Shown here: one piece after another, positions 1-5,329 of the stretch | Layout: each line of letters begins with the position of its first letter | How positions within the stretch are numbered: position 1 is the stretch's first letter | NCBI GenBank assembly: GCA_019410445.1 | Contig: DXSO01000018.1 | Span: 1-12,932, forward strand | Reading direction: 5' to 3' | DNA length: 12,932 nt | Origin: Sutterella sp. | GTDB lineage: Bacteria; Pseudomonadota; Gammaproteobacteria; Burkholderiales; Burkholderiaceae_F | Translations under genes and position numbers: made by a program | Notes under the pieces: model-generated | Database searches by the model: none | The model's input: the letters and a program-made list of their open reading frames with translations, nothing else | What the model was told of the DNA's origin: nothing

Positions 1-486
1 GTCGGTACGCGCTTGTCAAAACTCGATAAAGGCGAATTCGATGCGCTCGTAATGGCTGGAGCCGGCCTCAAGCGTCTGGAACTTCACGAACGCATCCGTG
101 AGCTGATTCCGGTTGAAACGAGTTTGCCTGCTCCCGGGCAGGGTGCTCTGGGCATTGAAGTGCGCTCTGATCGCAAAGATCTTCTGGAGTTGCTTGCGTT
201 TATCAACGATGAGGATATTCGCTGTGCAACGGGAGCTGAACGTGCGGTTAGCCGTGCATTGGGCGGCTCTTGCCAAGTGCCGCTTGCCGCACACGGTATT
301 GTTGAAAACGGTCAGCTGTGGTTGCGCGCACATGTGGGCGATCATCGAGACGGTCGCAAGATTAGCGCTGAGGCGCGCGGCAATGCAGCCGATTTTGAGG
401 CTGTGGCAGCTCAGGTTGTGGCCGATCTGAAAGCGCAAGGTGCTGAGGCGCTTCTGACTCAGGTGCTTGCAGAAACCTCGAAGTAA
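1..486 (+). CDS. hemC: Hydroxymethylbilane synthase (porphobilinogen deaminase), C-terminal part
   Basis: The frame is open from base 1 to the TAA at 484-486, so the gene enters from the left and about half of the usual roughly 310 residues are missing. The enzyme joins four porphobilinogen units into hydroxymethylbilane in tetrapyrrole (heme) synthesis in the cytoplasm. Visible landmarks are the VGTRLSKL and GLKRL stretches, the conserved LPAPGQGALGIE segment, and GGSCQVPLAAHG. The Cys of that last motif (codon 271-273) is the residue to which the dipyrromethane cofactor is thioether-linked in this family. The end of the protein looks complete. A strong terminator follows at once, so hemC is probably not co-transcribed with hemD, although the two act in sequence. 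Identification is secure. Confidence 0.96.
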   Translation, partial: VGTRLSKLDKGEFDALVMAGAGLKRLELHERIRELIPVETSLPAPGQGALGIEVRSDRKDLLELLAFINDEDIRCATGAERAVSRALGGSCQVPLAAHGIVENGQLWLRAHVGDHRDGRKISAEARGNAADFEAVAAQVVADLKAQGAEALLTQVLAETSK

Positions 487-512
487 GCTCTCGTATTTTT
501 TGAGAGTTTCTC

Positions 513-546
513 AAAAGGCGGCTTACGATGTGAAGCCGCCTTTTTT
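513..546 (+). terminator. Rho-independent terminator after hemC
   Basis: A 12-bp perfect stem (513-524 with 533-544, core GGCGGCTT/AAGCCGCC) with an 8-base loop runs into a six-T tract at 541-546. It lies 27 bases after the hemC stop. A small CTCTC/GAGAG hairpin (488-506) precedes it. This is a textbook intrinsic terminator. Confidence 0.93.
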
Positions 547-569
547 GTGCCCTGGAGTTGATCTATAAC

Positions 570-634
570 AACTTTTGTAAAGACGCGGGTAGAATGCGAT
601 TTTAATTAAGAAAAACAATTGACTTTACAAAGTT
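570..634 (+). repeat. Pair of CTTT-AAAG dyads in the hemD promoter region
   Basis: ACTTTACAAAGT (622-633) is a 5-bp dyad with a 2-base centre. CTTTTGTAAAG (572-582) is a 4-bp dyad with a 3-base centre. The two sites are also near-perfect inverted copies of each other (570-584 against 621-634, one extra T and one mismatch) and flank the candidate -10 element. They could be two operator sites. In a transcript reading through from hemC they could also form a stem just before the hemD start. The function is inferred only from position and symmetry. Confidence 0.4.
590..595 (+). promoter_or_regulatory. Candidate -10 element of a hemD promoter
   Basis: TAGAAT at 590-595 matches five of six positions of the sigma-70 -10 consensus and would give a start near 602 and a leader of about 38 bases. 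No good -35 element lies 16-18 bases upstream (567-572 is AACAAC), so an activator or a weak promoter must be assumed. A promoter is expected here because hemC ends in a terminator. Confidence 0.35.
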
Positions 635-639
635 AACAA

Positions 640-1422
640 ATGGGACTTTCTCATCAACCGGTTATTCTGACTCGCCCGGGAGCAGCCAATGAGCGTTTGG
701 CAAACAAGCTTCGGGCAGACGGTGTTCAGGCATGGTGCTGGCCGGCTTTTACGATTACGTTGCCGGAAGATCAGGAACTTGTGTCACAGCGCCTTTCCCA
801 TCTTGAGGATGTGGATATGGTCGTGCTTGCTTCACCGGCGGCTGTTGCTGCCGTGGCCCACTGGGTTCAAAAATGGCCGGAACATATCACGCTTGCAACG
901 GTTGGCGAGGGAACGGCGCGAGTGATTCGTGCCGCTTGGGGTGATGAAGTTCGCGTCATTTTCCCCAAGGGTGATGCGGAACAGTCCGGAAGCGAGGCGC
1001 TCTTTGACATTCTCAAGAGCACGCAGATTCCTCGTCGAGTTTTGATCTGCCGCGGACAGACGGGACGCGAGTGGCTGGGAGAACAGCTGACTGCGTTGGG
1101 GGTGGACGTTGAGAAGCTTGCTGCCTATGTTCGTGTGCCGATAGAGCTCAGCACCCAGCAGATCGATGACCTGCAAAAGGCCATTCGAGGACCGTCTCCC
1201 ATTGTGTACGTTACAAGTTCGGATGCCGTAGCGACTTTGTTGCATGCCATTCGGCCTGTGGCTGGTGCTCGTGAGTGGTTCCTGCACGGCGCGGCTGTCA
1301 CGATTCATCCGCGTTGCGCCGAACGCCTGCGTGAGGCTGGTTTTGTGCATGTGGAAATTACAGGTACGCTCGACGAACGCGTACGTGAACATATTCTTGG
1401 AAATCTGCTGCGTCTGGCCTGA
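640..1422 (+). CDS. hemD: Uroporphyrinogen-III synthase
   Basis: This cytoplasmic enzyme closes hydroxymethylbilane to uroporphyrinogen III with inversion of ring D, the step after HemC and the branch point to heme, siroheme and cobalamin. The 260-residue length is normal for the family, which is poorly conserved. Typical features are an N-terminal VILTRPGAANERL strand-loop (8-20), VGEGTA (88-93), the LICRGQTGREWL segment (135-146), Y164 near the domain hinge, YVTSSDAV (190-197) and IHPRCAERLREAGF near the C-terminus. The start is fixed by an in-frame TAA at 634-636, just upstream of the ATG. No clear Shine-Dalgarno sequence precedes it. Terminators lie on both sides, so hemD appears to be transcribed alone, and the hemX/hemY genes that often follow it in relatives are absent here. 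Confidence 0.92.
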   Translation: MGLSHQPVILTRPGAANERLANKLRADGVQAWCWPAFTITLPEDQELVSQRLSHLEDVDMVVLASPAAVAAVAHWVQKWPEHITLATVGEGTARVIRAAWGDEVRVIFPKGDAEQSGSEALFDILKSTQIPRRVLICRGQTGREWLGEQLTALGVDVEKLAAYVRVPIELSTQQIDDLQKAIRGPSPIVYVTSSDAVATLLHAIRPVAGAREWFLHGAAVTIHPRCAERLREAGFVHVEITGTLDERVREHILGNLLRLA

Positions 1423-1443
1423 TTGTCCAAAGGGAGTAACTGC

Positions 1444-1472
1444 TTGCGAAATCAAGCGGTTGCCACTAAAAT
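1444..1472 (+). promoter_or_regulatory. Candidate sigma-70 promoter for ppa
   Basis: TTGCGA (1444-1449) and TAAAAT (1467-1472) are separated by exactly 17 bases, with four and five matches to the -35 and -10 consensus respectively. Transcription would start near 1479, leaving a ppa leader of about 67 bases that contains the hairpin at 1487-1517. I found no better promoter closer to ppa. Confidence 0.5.
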
Positions 1473-1486
1473 TTCGCCCCTTGAGT

Positions 1487-1517
1487 CGGCCCGTCGAGTG
1501 TGATCGGGCTGTTTTTT
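1487..1517 (+). terminator. Intrinsic terminator between hemD and ppa, possibly within the ppa leader
   Basis: The stem CGGCCCG (1487-1493) pairs with CGGGCTG (1505-1511) through seven pairs including one G-U. The loop is 11 bases and six T residues follow (1512-1517). It is the natural 3' end of the hemD transcript. Because the best ppa promoter lies upstream of it, it may also attenuate ppa. Confidence 0.75.
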
Positions 1518-1545
1518 GTAAGTCTGAATATAGAGAAGTTGAGAA

Positions 1546-2097
1546 ATGGGTCTTGCCCGAGTTACCGCCGGCCGCGATCTGCCGCGCGACTTTAATGTGA
1601 TTGTTGAAATTCCGGCTAATTCCGCTCCGATCAAGTACGAGGTGGACAAGGAGTCGGGTGCCCTGTTCGTGGATCGTTTCGTTGGTACGGCGATGCACTA
1701 TCCCTGCAACTACGGCTACATTCCGCAGACGATCGCCGACGATGGTGACCCTGTAGACGTTTGTGTGCTTACGCCCTTTCCGCTTATGACGGGAACCGTT
1801 TGCCGTTGCCGTGCCGTTGCCGTGCTCGTGATGGAAGATGAAGGCGGCATCGACTGGAAGATTCTGGCTGTTCCCGTCAGCAAGGTTTGCTTGCGTTACT
1901 CCAACTGGAAGAATGCCGATGATGTTCCGGCGGATGTACTCGATCAGATTCGTCACTTCTTCGAGCACTACAAGGATCTCGAACCCGGCAAGTGGGTCAA
2001 GGTCAAGGGATGGAAGAGCCCTGAAGAAGCCGAAAAACTGATCATGGAAGGCGTTCAGAGCTACGAATCCATGGACGTTAAGCCCAAGACGGCCTAA
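1546..2097 (+). CDS. ppa: Inorganic pyrophosphatase (family I)
   Basis: This soluble cytoplasmic enzyme hydrolyses pyrophosphate to two phosphates with Mg2+, pulling biosynthetic reactions such as those of NAD synthetase and nucleic-acid polymerases forward. The 183-residue length is close to the roughly 176 of the E. coli hexameric enzyme. The family signature DGDPVDV lies at 66-72. With a one-residue offset, D66, D71 and D103 correspond to the metal-binding Asp65, Asp70 and Asp102 of E. coli. E21, K30 and R44 likewise match Glu20, Lys29 and Arg43. YGYIPQT (56-62) is also typical. The ATG at 1546 gives the expected N-terminus, but only a weak purine-rich stretch (GAGAAG, 1533-1538) lies upstream. 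Terminators on both sides make this a single-gene unit. Confidence 0.97.
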   Translation: MGLARVTAGRDLPRDFNVIVEIPANSAPIKYEVDKESGALFVDRFVGTAMHYPCNYGYIPQTIADDGDPVDVCVLTPFPLMTGTVCRCRAVAVLVMEDEGGIDWKILAVPVSKVCLRYSNWKNADDVPADVLDQIRHFFEHYKDLEPGKWVKVKGWKSPEEAEKLIMEGVQSYESMDVKPKTA

Positions 2098-2123
2098 TTG
2101 TCTTAGGTCTTGAGACCTTAATC

Positions 2124-2154
2124 AAACCCTCGCTGAAAAAGGCGGGGGTTTTTC
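2124..2154 (+). terminator. Rho-independent terminator after ppa
   Basis: AAACCCTCGC (2124-2133) pairs with GCGGGGGTTT (2142-2151) through ten pairs, one of them G-U. The loop is eight bases and the stem runs into a T tract. A separate small dyad AGGTCT-TG-AGACCT (2105-2118) sits between the ppa stop and this terminator. Confidence 0.9.
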
Positions 2155-2176
2155 GTTTATACACTGGTGATTGCGT

Positions 2177-2182
2177 TATATT
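2177..2182 (+). promoter_or_regulatory. Candidate -10 element for nadE
   Basis: TATATT matches five of six consensus positions and would start transcription near 2189, giving a leader of about 28 bases to the ATG at 2218. The -35 region overlaps the end of the ppa terminator and is poor. A promoter is expected here because of that terminator. Confidence 0.35.
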
Positions 2183-2217
2183 GATCCGCGTTGTGTCCAA
2201 TTTGCTTACTTTCTGCC

Positions 2218-3840
2218 ATGCTGCGAACTCCTTTTGTCTATTTGGCCCAGATAAACAGTATTGCCTGTGATTTGAAGGGCAACGCGATCCAAATTCTTCA
2301 GGCCGCCCGTGAGGCAAAACAAGCCGGCGCTGCGCTGTGCCTCACGCCGGCATTATCCCTATCCGGCTGGCCGTTGAAGAGCTGGCTCGGACAACCGGAT
2401 TTCTTAAAAGCACTCGAAAAAGCACGTCAAGATTTGGCTGAAGCCTTGGCAAAAGAGGCTCCGGGAGTTACGGTTGTTGTGGGGGCGCCGGCAGTTGAAT
2501 CGGGCAAACGCTTTAATGCAATTTATGCGTTTAAAGACGGCAGTTGTTTGCTGCGACACGATAAGAAGGTGCTTGTCGAAGACGAAGCTGGGATTTTTGA
2601 CGGCGCGAATCAATGCAGTGTGATTGAACTGGAAGGAGTCAGACTCGGAATTGCTTTTGCCGACGATTTGCAGCAAGAAGACAGTTGGCGCGAATTCAAG
2701 CGACAAGGTGTTCAGATTGTTTGCGCATCGGATTCTTCCGTGTATTTGCGGGGGATTTCCGAAAAGCGTCGGGAGCATCTGCGTCAGGCGTGTGCGCATG
2801 AGGCAATGCCGCTTGTTGCGGTCAATCGAGCCGGAGCAATTGACGATCGTATTTACGAGGGCTCGAGCTTTACTGCTGATGGCTTAGGGCGCTTAACGAC
2901 ATCTCTTGCCGCATTTAAAGCGGATGCCGCAGTCGTTGAGGGGGGCTGTCTGTTGGGGACATCGGCTCCAGAAATAAAGCCGACACGTTCAGAATTCGAA
3001 ACGCTTTTTGATGCGCTTGTTTGTGCGGTGCGTGACTATGCGGGCAAAAACGGCTTCAGCGATGCCTTACTGGGACTGTCCGGCGGTGCCGACAGCGCTC
3101 TTGTGGCGGCTATAGCCGTAGAGGCACTGGGCAGAGAACACGTGCACGCCGTGATGATGCCCACACGTTACACATCGGACTTGAGTTTGCGATTGGCTCG
3201 AACGTGTGCGGAAAATCTCGGCATTGACTATCGCATTCGCCCCATTGGTGCGATTTATGATGCGGCGGCTTCGCTTTTGGCAGAGGACTTTGCCGGAACG
3301 AAAACGGGGATTGCCGAGGAGAATTTGCAGGCTCGTAGCCGAGGCGTGACGCTGATGGCGCTTTCCAATAAGTTTGGGTGGCTGACATTGGCTACGGGGA
3401 ACAAGTCCGAGGGATCCACCGGATACTGTACGCTTTACGGCGATACGGTCGGAGGCTACGCACCGATTAAAGATGTGTTCAAGACGGATGTCTGGGAGCT
3501 GATGCGGACGTACAACCGCATGAAGGGAAGAGAAGTCATTCCGCAGGAAATTATTACGCGACCGCCGTCGGCTGAGCTCAAGGAAGGTCAGACGGATGAG
3601 GCGGCGCTGATGCCTTATGAACGTCTTGATACGATTCTTCGCGCTCTTCTTGAATCGGCAGAGGGAATGGAGGAATTAACCCAGAAGGGGATTGCTCGAG
3701 AAGAGGTGCGTCGAGTCCTGCAGCTGCTCTACCGGAGTGAATACAAACGTCGCCAATGCCCAGTCGGTCCTAAGATTAGTTGCTCTCGGCTGAGTACGGA
3801 AGTTGCTTTTCCGTTGACGAGTTTCCCGAGCTTTCTTTGA
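2218..3840 (+). CDS. nadE: NAD+ synthetase with a degenerate nitrilase-type glutaminase domain
   Basis: This enzyme amidates deamido-NAD+ to NAD+ using ATP, the last step of NAD synthesis. From the ATG at 2218 the protein has 540 residues, normal for the glutamine-dependent class (nitrilase domain about 1-250, synthetase about 260-540). The synthetase half is intact: the PP-loop LSGGADS (287-293), EENLQARSRG (367-376), ATGNKSEGSTGYCTLYGD (392-409), and RPPSAELKEGQTDE (448-461). The glutaminase half has lost key residues. The catalytic Glu of the canonical PEL motif is Ala45 (TPALSLSG), and the nucleophilic Cys of the canonical ICED motif is Ala148 (AFADDL). Only the Lys, probably K116, remains. 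It is therefore predicted to use free ammonia. An in-frame TTG at 2191 is a less likely start. No clear Shine-Dalgarno precedes 2218. It is followed by glnB. Confidence 0.93.
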   Translation: MLRTPFVYLAQINSIACDLKGNAIQILQAAREAKQAGAALCLTPALSLSGWPLKSWLGQPDFLKALEKARQDLAEALAKEAPGVTVVVGAPAVESGKRFNAIYAFKDGSCLLRHDKKVLVEDEAGIFDGANQCSVIELEGVRLGIAFADDLQQEDSWREFKRQGVQIVCASDSSVYLRGISEKRREHLRQACAHEAMPLVAVNRAGAIDDRIYEGSSFTADGLGRLTTSLAAFKADAAVVEGGCLLGTSAPEIKPTRSEFETLFDALVCAVRDYAGKNGFSDALLGLSGGADSALVAAIAVEALGREHVHAVMMPTRYTSDLSLRLARTCAENLGIDYRIRPIGAIYDAAASLLAEDFAGTKTGIAEENLQARSRGVTLMALSNKFGWLTLATGNKSEGSTGYCTLYGDTVGGYAPIKDVFKTDVWELMRTYNRMKGREVIPQEIITRPPSAELKEGQTDEAALMPYERLDTILRALLESAEGMEELTQKGIAREEVRRVLQLLYRSEYKRRQCPVGPKISCSRLSTEVAFPLTSFPSFL

Positions 3841-3867
3841 TAAGACAGGGTTTTATAGCTCTTTTTT
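3828..3867 (+). terminator. Possible weak terminator at the nadE 3' end
   Basis: GAGCT (3828-3832, inside the last nadE codons) can pair with AGCTC (3857-3861), and ATAA/TTAT can extend the stem across a one-sided bulge. Six T residues follow (3862-3867). The stem is short and bulged, so termination would be partial at best. Confidence 0.3.
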
Positions 3868-4107
3868 GCTAAAGTTACGCTCAAAGCAATGCACCGTTGA
3901 GATGTTGCTCGAGCCTGACAGGGAGTTCGGAGGCGTTCGTGGTGTTTTTACCGTTGATTGCCGCGGCAAAAGTCGAGTCGAGGAGCAAAGCCTCTGTAGG
4001 CTTGAGAAACGGCGCTTTTTTCAAGCGAAAGAAACCAATTTCATTGAATTAAAAAAGGAGGCGGCGCTGATTTTTCCCGCATATAAGAGGGACTGCGTCG
4101 ATTGTGT
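3841..4107 (+). other. nadE-glnB intergenic leader with dyads and an orphan Shine-Dalgarno
   Basis: This 267-base gap holds no recognisable protein gene. It contains a perfect 12-base palindrome TTGCCGCGGCAA (3958-3969) and a 6-bp hairpin AAGCCT-CTGT-AGGCTT (3988-4003). It also contains a perfect Shine-Dalgarno AAGGAGG (4055-4061) that is 46 bases before the glnB ATG. An open frame runs through the whole leader from TTG 3866 (or ATG 3902) to TGA 4109-4111 and would encode 69-81 residues of no family I recognise. I found neither a convincing sigma-70 promoter nor a sigma-54 GG-N10-GC element, so glnB may be partly read from nadE. Confidence 0.5.
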
Positions 4108-4111
4108 ATGA
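4055..4111 (+). promoter_or_regulatory. Candidate CTG-started leader peptide overlapping the glnB start
   Basis: AAGGAGG (4055-4061) is followed after five bases by CTG (4067), which opens a 14-codon frame ending in TGA at 4109-4111. That stop overlaps the glnB ATG (4108-4110) as ATGA, the usual arrangement for translational coupling. glnB itself has no good Shine-Dalgarno at normal distance; the nearest, AGAGG at 4086-4090, is 17 bases away. CTG starts are rare, so this is a proposal. A fold that brings the distant Shine-Dalgarno near the ATG is an alternative. Confidence 0.3.
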
Positions 4112-4446
4112 AACTCGTTACTGCTATCGTAAAACCCTTCAAACTGGATGAGGTGCGTGAAGCACTTGCTGAACTTGGCGTCAACGGTCTGACTGTGACT
4201 GAGGTCAAGGGGTTCGGACGGCAGAAAGGGCATACGGAGCTTTACCGCGGTGCTGAATATGTCGTGGATTTTTTGCCGAAGGTAAAGATTGAAGCGGCTG
4301 TTCCGGATGAGTTGCTCGAACAATGTCTGGAGGCGATTCAAAAGAGTGCTCGTACCGGCAAAATCGGAGACGGCAAGATTTTTGTTTTCGACATTGAACA
4401 AGCGATTCGTATTCGTACCGGAGAAACGGGCGATGCCGCTGTTTGA
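4108..4446 (+). CDS. glnB: Nitrogen regulatory protein PII
   Basis: This small trimeric signal protein binds ATP/ADP and 2-oxoglutarate. It is uridylylated by GlnD under nitrogen limitation, and it controls the glutamine synthetase adenylyltransferase and the NtrB kinase in proteobacteria. The 112-residue length is exact for the family. The T-loop (about 37-55, FGRQKGHTELYRGAEYVVDF) carries the uridylylation site Tyr51. The B-loop signature TGKIGDGKIFV is at 83-93 and the C-terminal RIRTGE is present. The N-terminus MKLVTAIVKPFKLDEV fits GlnB, and there is no amtB neighbour as expected for glnK. The ATG at 4108 is chosen over an in-frame TTG at 4102 because it gives the family N-terminus. It follows nadE on the same strand, a pairing seen in other proteobacteria, and ends at a strong terminator shared with ompA. 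Confidence 0.97.
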   Translation: MKLVTAIVKPFKLDEVREALAELGVNGLTVTEVKGFGRQKGHTELYRGAEYVVDFLPKVKIEAAVPDELLEQCLEAIQKSARTGKIGDGKIFVFDIEQAIRIRTGETGDAAV

Positions 4447-4468
4447 TCTGGTTTAGATTCCTGATACG

Positions 4469-4503
4469 AAAAGCCCCGTTGGAGAAAATCCATCGGGGCT
4501 TTT
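4469..4503. terminator. Bidirectional terminator between glnB and ompA
   Basis: AAAAGCCCCG (4469-4478) pairs perfectly with CGGGGCTTTT (4494-4503). An inner TGGA/TCCA stem (4480-4483, 4489-4492) closes on a GAAAA loop. The A and T flanks give a U tract in both directions, so it can end glnB on the plus strand and ompA on the minus strand. Confidence 0.92.
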
Positions 4504-4506
4504 TAC

Positions 4507-4534
4507 TGCTGGGTGTGCTTTAGCCCACCCAGCA
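4507..4534. repeat. Second hairpin in the ompA 3' untranslated region
   Basis: TGCTGGGTG (4507-4515) pairs perfectly with CACCCAGCA (4526-4534), with two more pairs inside and a TTTA loop. It has no T tract on either strand. It lies between the ompA stop and the terminator, so it may protect the ompA mRNA 3' end from exonucleases. Confidence 0.6.
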
Positions 4535-4554
4535 ACGACAGTCAAGAAGACCGA

Positions 4555-5223
4555 TTACTGAACAGTACGGGTACCGATCACTTCGATCACGGCGCGACGG
4601 TTCGGAGCCAGGCAATTGATGAGATCCTGCATGTTGCGGATCTGGCTGCCGGCAGCCGGCTGCGGGCAGTTCACGACAGGATCGGCTGAACCGCGACCTT
4701 CAGTCTGAATCAGACCGCTGTCAACACCCTTATCGCTCAGGTAGGTCTTCACAGCATCGGCACGGCGTTCGGAAAGCTTCTGGTTGTAGGCATCCTTGCC
4801 GAGACGGTCGGCGTAACCGGTCGTGAGGATGACTTCAACATCCATGCCAGCCATACGGCTGACGAGCTGATCGAGCATGCTGCAGCCATCGGCGGTGAGC
4901 TTGTCACTGTCAAAGGCAAACAGCGTATCGGCTGCAAGTGTCACCTTGGCAACGCGCGGTTCTTCCACCGGAGCAGCCTTGGTGCAGGCTGCGGCAGAGA
5001 GAATGTCCTTGTCGCAGGTGCAGCCGACGCCATCCGGGCCGCCCTGCTCAGCAAGAGCAGGCGTCCAGAAGCTGGTGCGCCAGCACAGACCGGTGGAATT
5101 CTTCACAACGCTGTTCTGCGAATCCAAAACGTAGGGAACGACGGAATCGGAAGCCATTGCGCTACCGGCAGTGGCCATCAACACAGCAGCGGCAAGACCG
5201 CAAAGCTTGATCGAAGTCTTCAT
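4555..5223 (-). CDS. ompA: OmpA-family outer membrane protein, peptidoglycan-binding
   Basis: This 222-residue exported protein probably tethers the outer membrane to peptidoglycan. Residues 1-24 form a signal peptide with a hydrophobic core and an AMA cleavage site before SDSVVPYV. Residues 25-90 hold the Burkholderiales-type TGLCWRTSFWTPA motif (44-56) and a Cys-rich stretch (C68, C70, C80), too short for a full eight-strand barrel. The C-terminal OmpA domain runs from about 93, with VTLAADTLFAFDSDKL (94-109), TGYADRLG with D139, and the NxxLSxxRAxxV pattern (N147-V158) that binds diaminopimelate. C186 and C204 are placed like the usual disulfide of this family. The ATG at 5223 is chosen over longer in-frame starts because it opens the signal peptide and has AAGGAAG eight bases upstream. 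It converges with glnB and diverges from gyrA. The symbol marks the family only. Confidence 0.9.
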   Translation of the reverse strand: MKTSIKLCGLAAAVLMATAGSAMASDSVVPYVLDSQNSVVKNSTGLCWRTSFWTPALAEQGGPDGVGCTCDKDILSAAACTKAAPVEEPRVAKVTLAADTLFAFDSDKLTADGCSMLDQLVSRMAGMDVEVILTTGYADRLGKDAYNQKLSERRADAVKTYLSDKGVDSGLIQTEGRGSADPVVNCPQPAAGSQIRNMQDLINCLAPNRRAVIEVIGTRTVQ

Positions 5224-5298
5224 ATGTTTGCTTCCTTTCTTATTGATATGTAAAGACGGGCACTGCACTGTATCTTCGGTGTGTCCCGCGTCTGCCGA

Positions 5299-5329
5299 TT
5301 TTGAAAACCGGCGCGGTTGGGGTTCAAAA
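5299..5329. repeat. Bulged 12-bp inverted repeat in the ompA leader region
   Basis: TTTTGAA (5299-5305) pairs with TTCAAAA (5323-5329), and the adjacent AACCG (5306-5310) pairs with CGGTT (5314-5318). The loop is three bases and there is a four-G one-sided bulge (5319-5322). It lies 76-106 bases upstream of the ompA start. It could be an mRNA leader structure or a regulator site. No U tract follows on either strand, so it is not a terminator. Confidence 0.45.

Noticed and set aside
832..1968. 378-residue minus-strand open frame across hemD and ppa
   Set aside because: It lies antisense to two well-identified genes and its composition is that of a reverse-strand shadow.
2191..2217. Upstream TTG start for nadE
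   Set aside because: The extra nine residues do not resemble the family N-terminus; MLRTPFVYLAQINS from 2218 does.
3941..3954. Sigma-54 promoter upstream of glnB
   Set aside because: GG at 3941-3942 is not followed by GC at the required spacing, and no TGGCAC-N5-TTGC element is found in the gap.
3598..4071. 14-base exact repeat GAGGCGGCGCTGAT in nadE (3598-3611) and in the glnB leader (4058-4071), in the same reading phase
   Set aside because: Similarity stops at the ends of the 14 bases, and one such match is roughly expected by chance in 13 kb, so it is not evidence of a partial nadE duplication.
3866..4111. 81-residue open frame between nadE and glnB read as a real gene
   Set aside because: TTG start, no Shine-Dalgarno at 3866 or 3902, no recognisable family and odd composition. 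Only the last 14 codons behind AAGGAGG are considered as a leader peptide.
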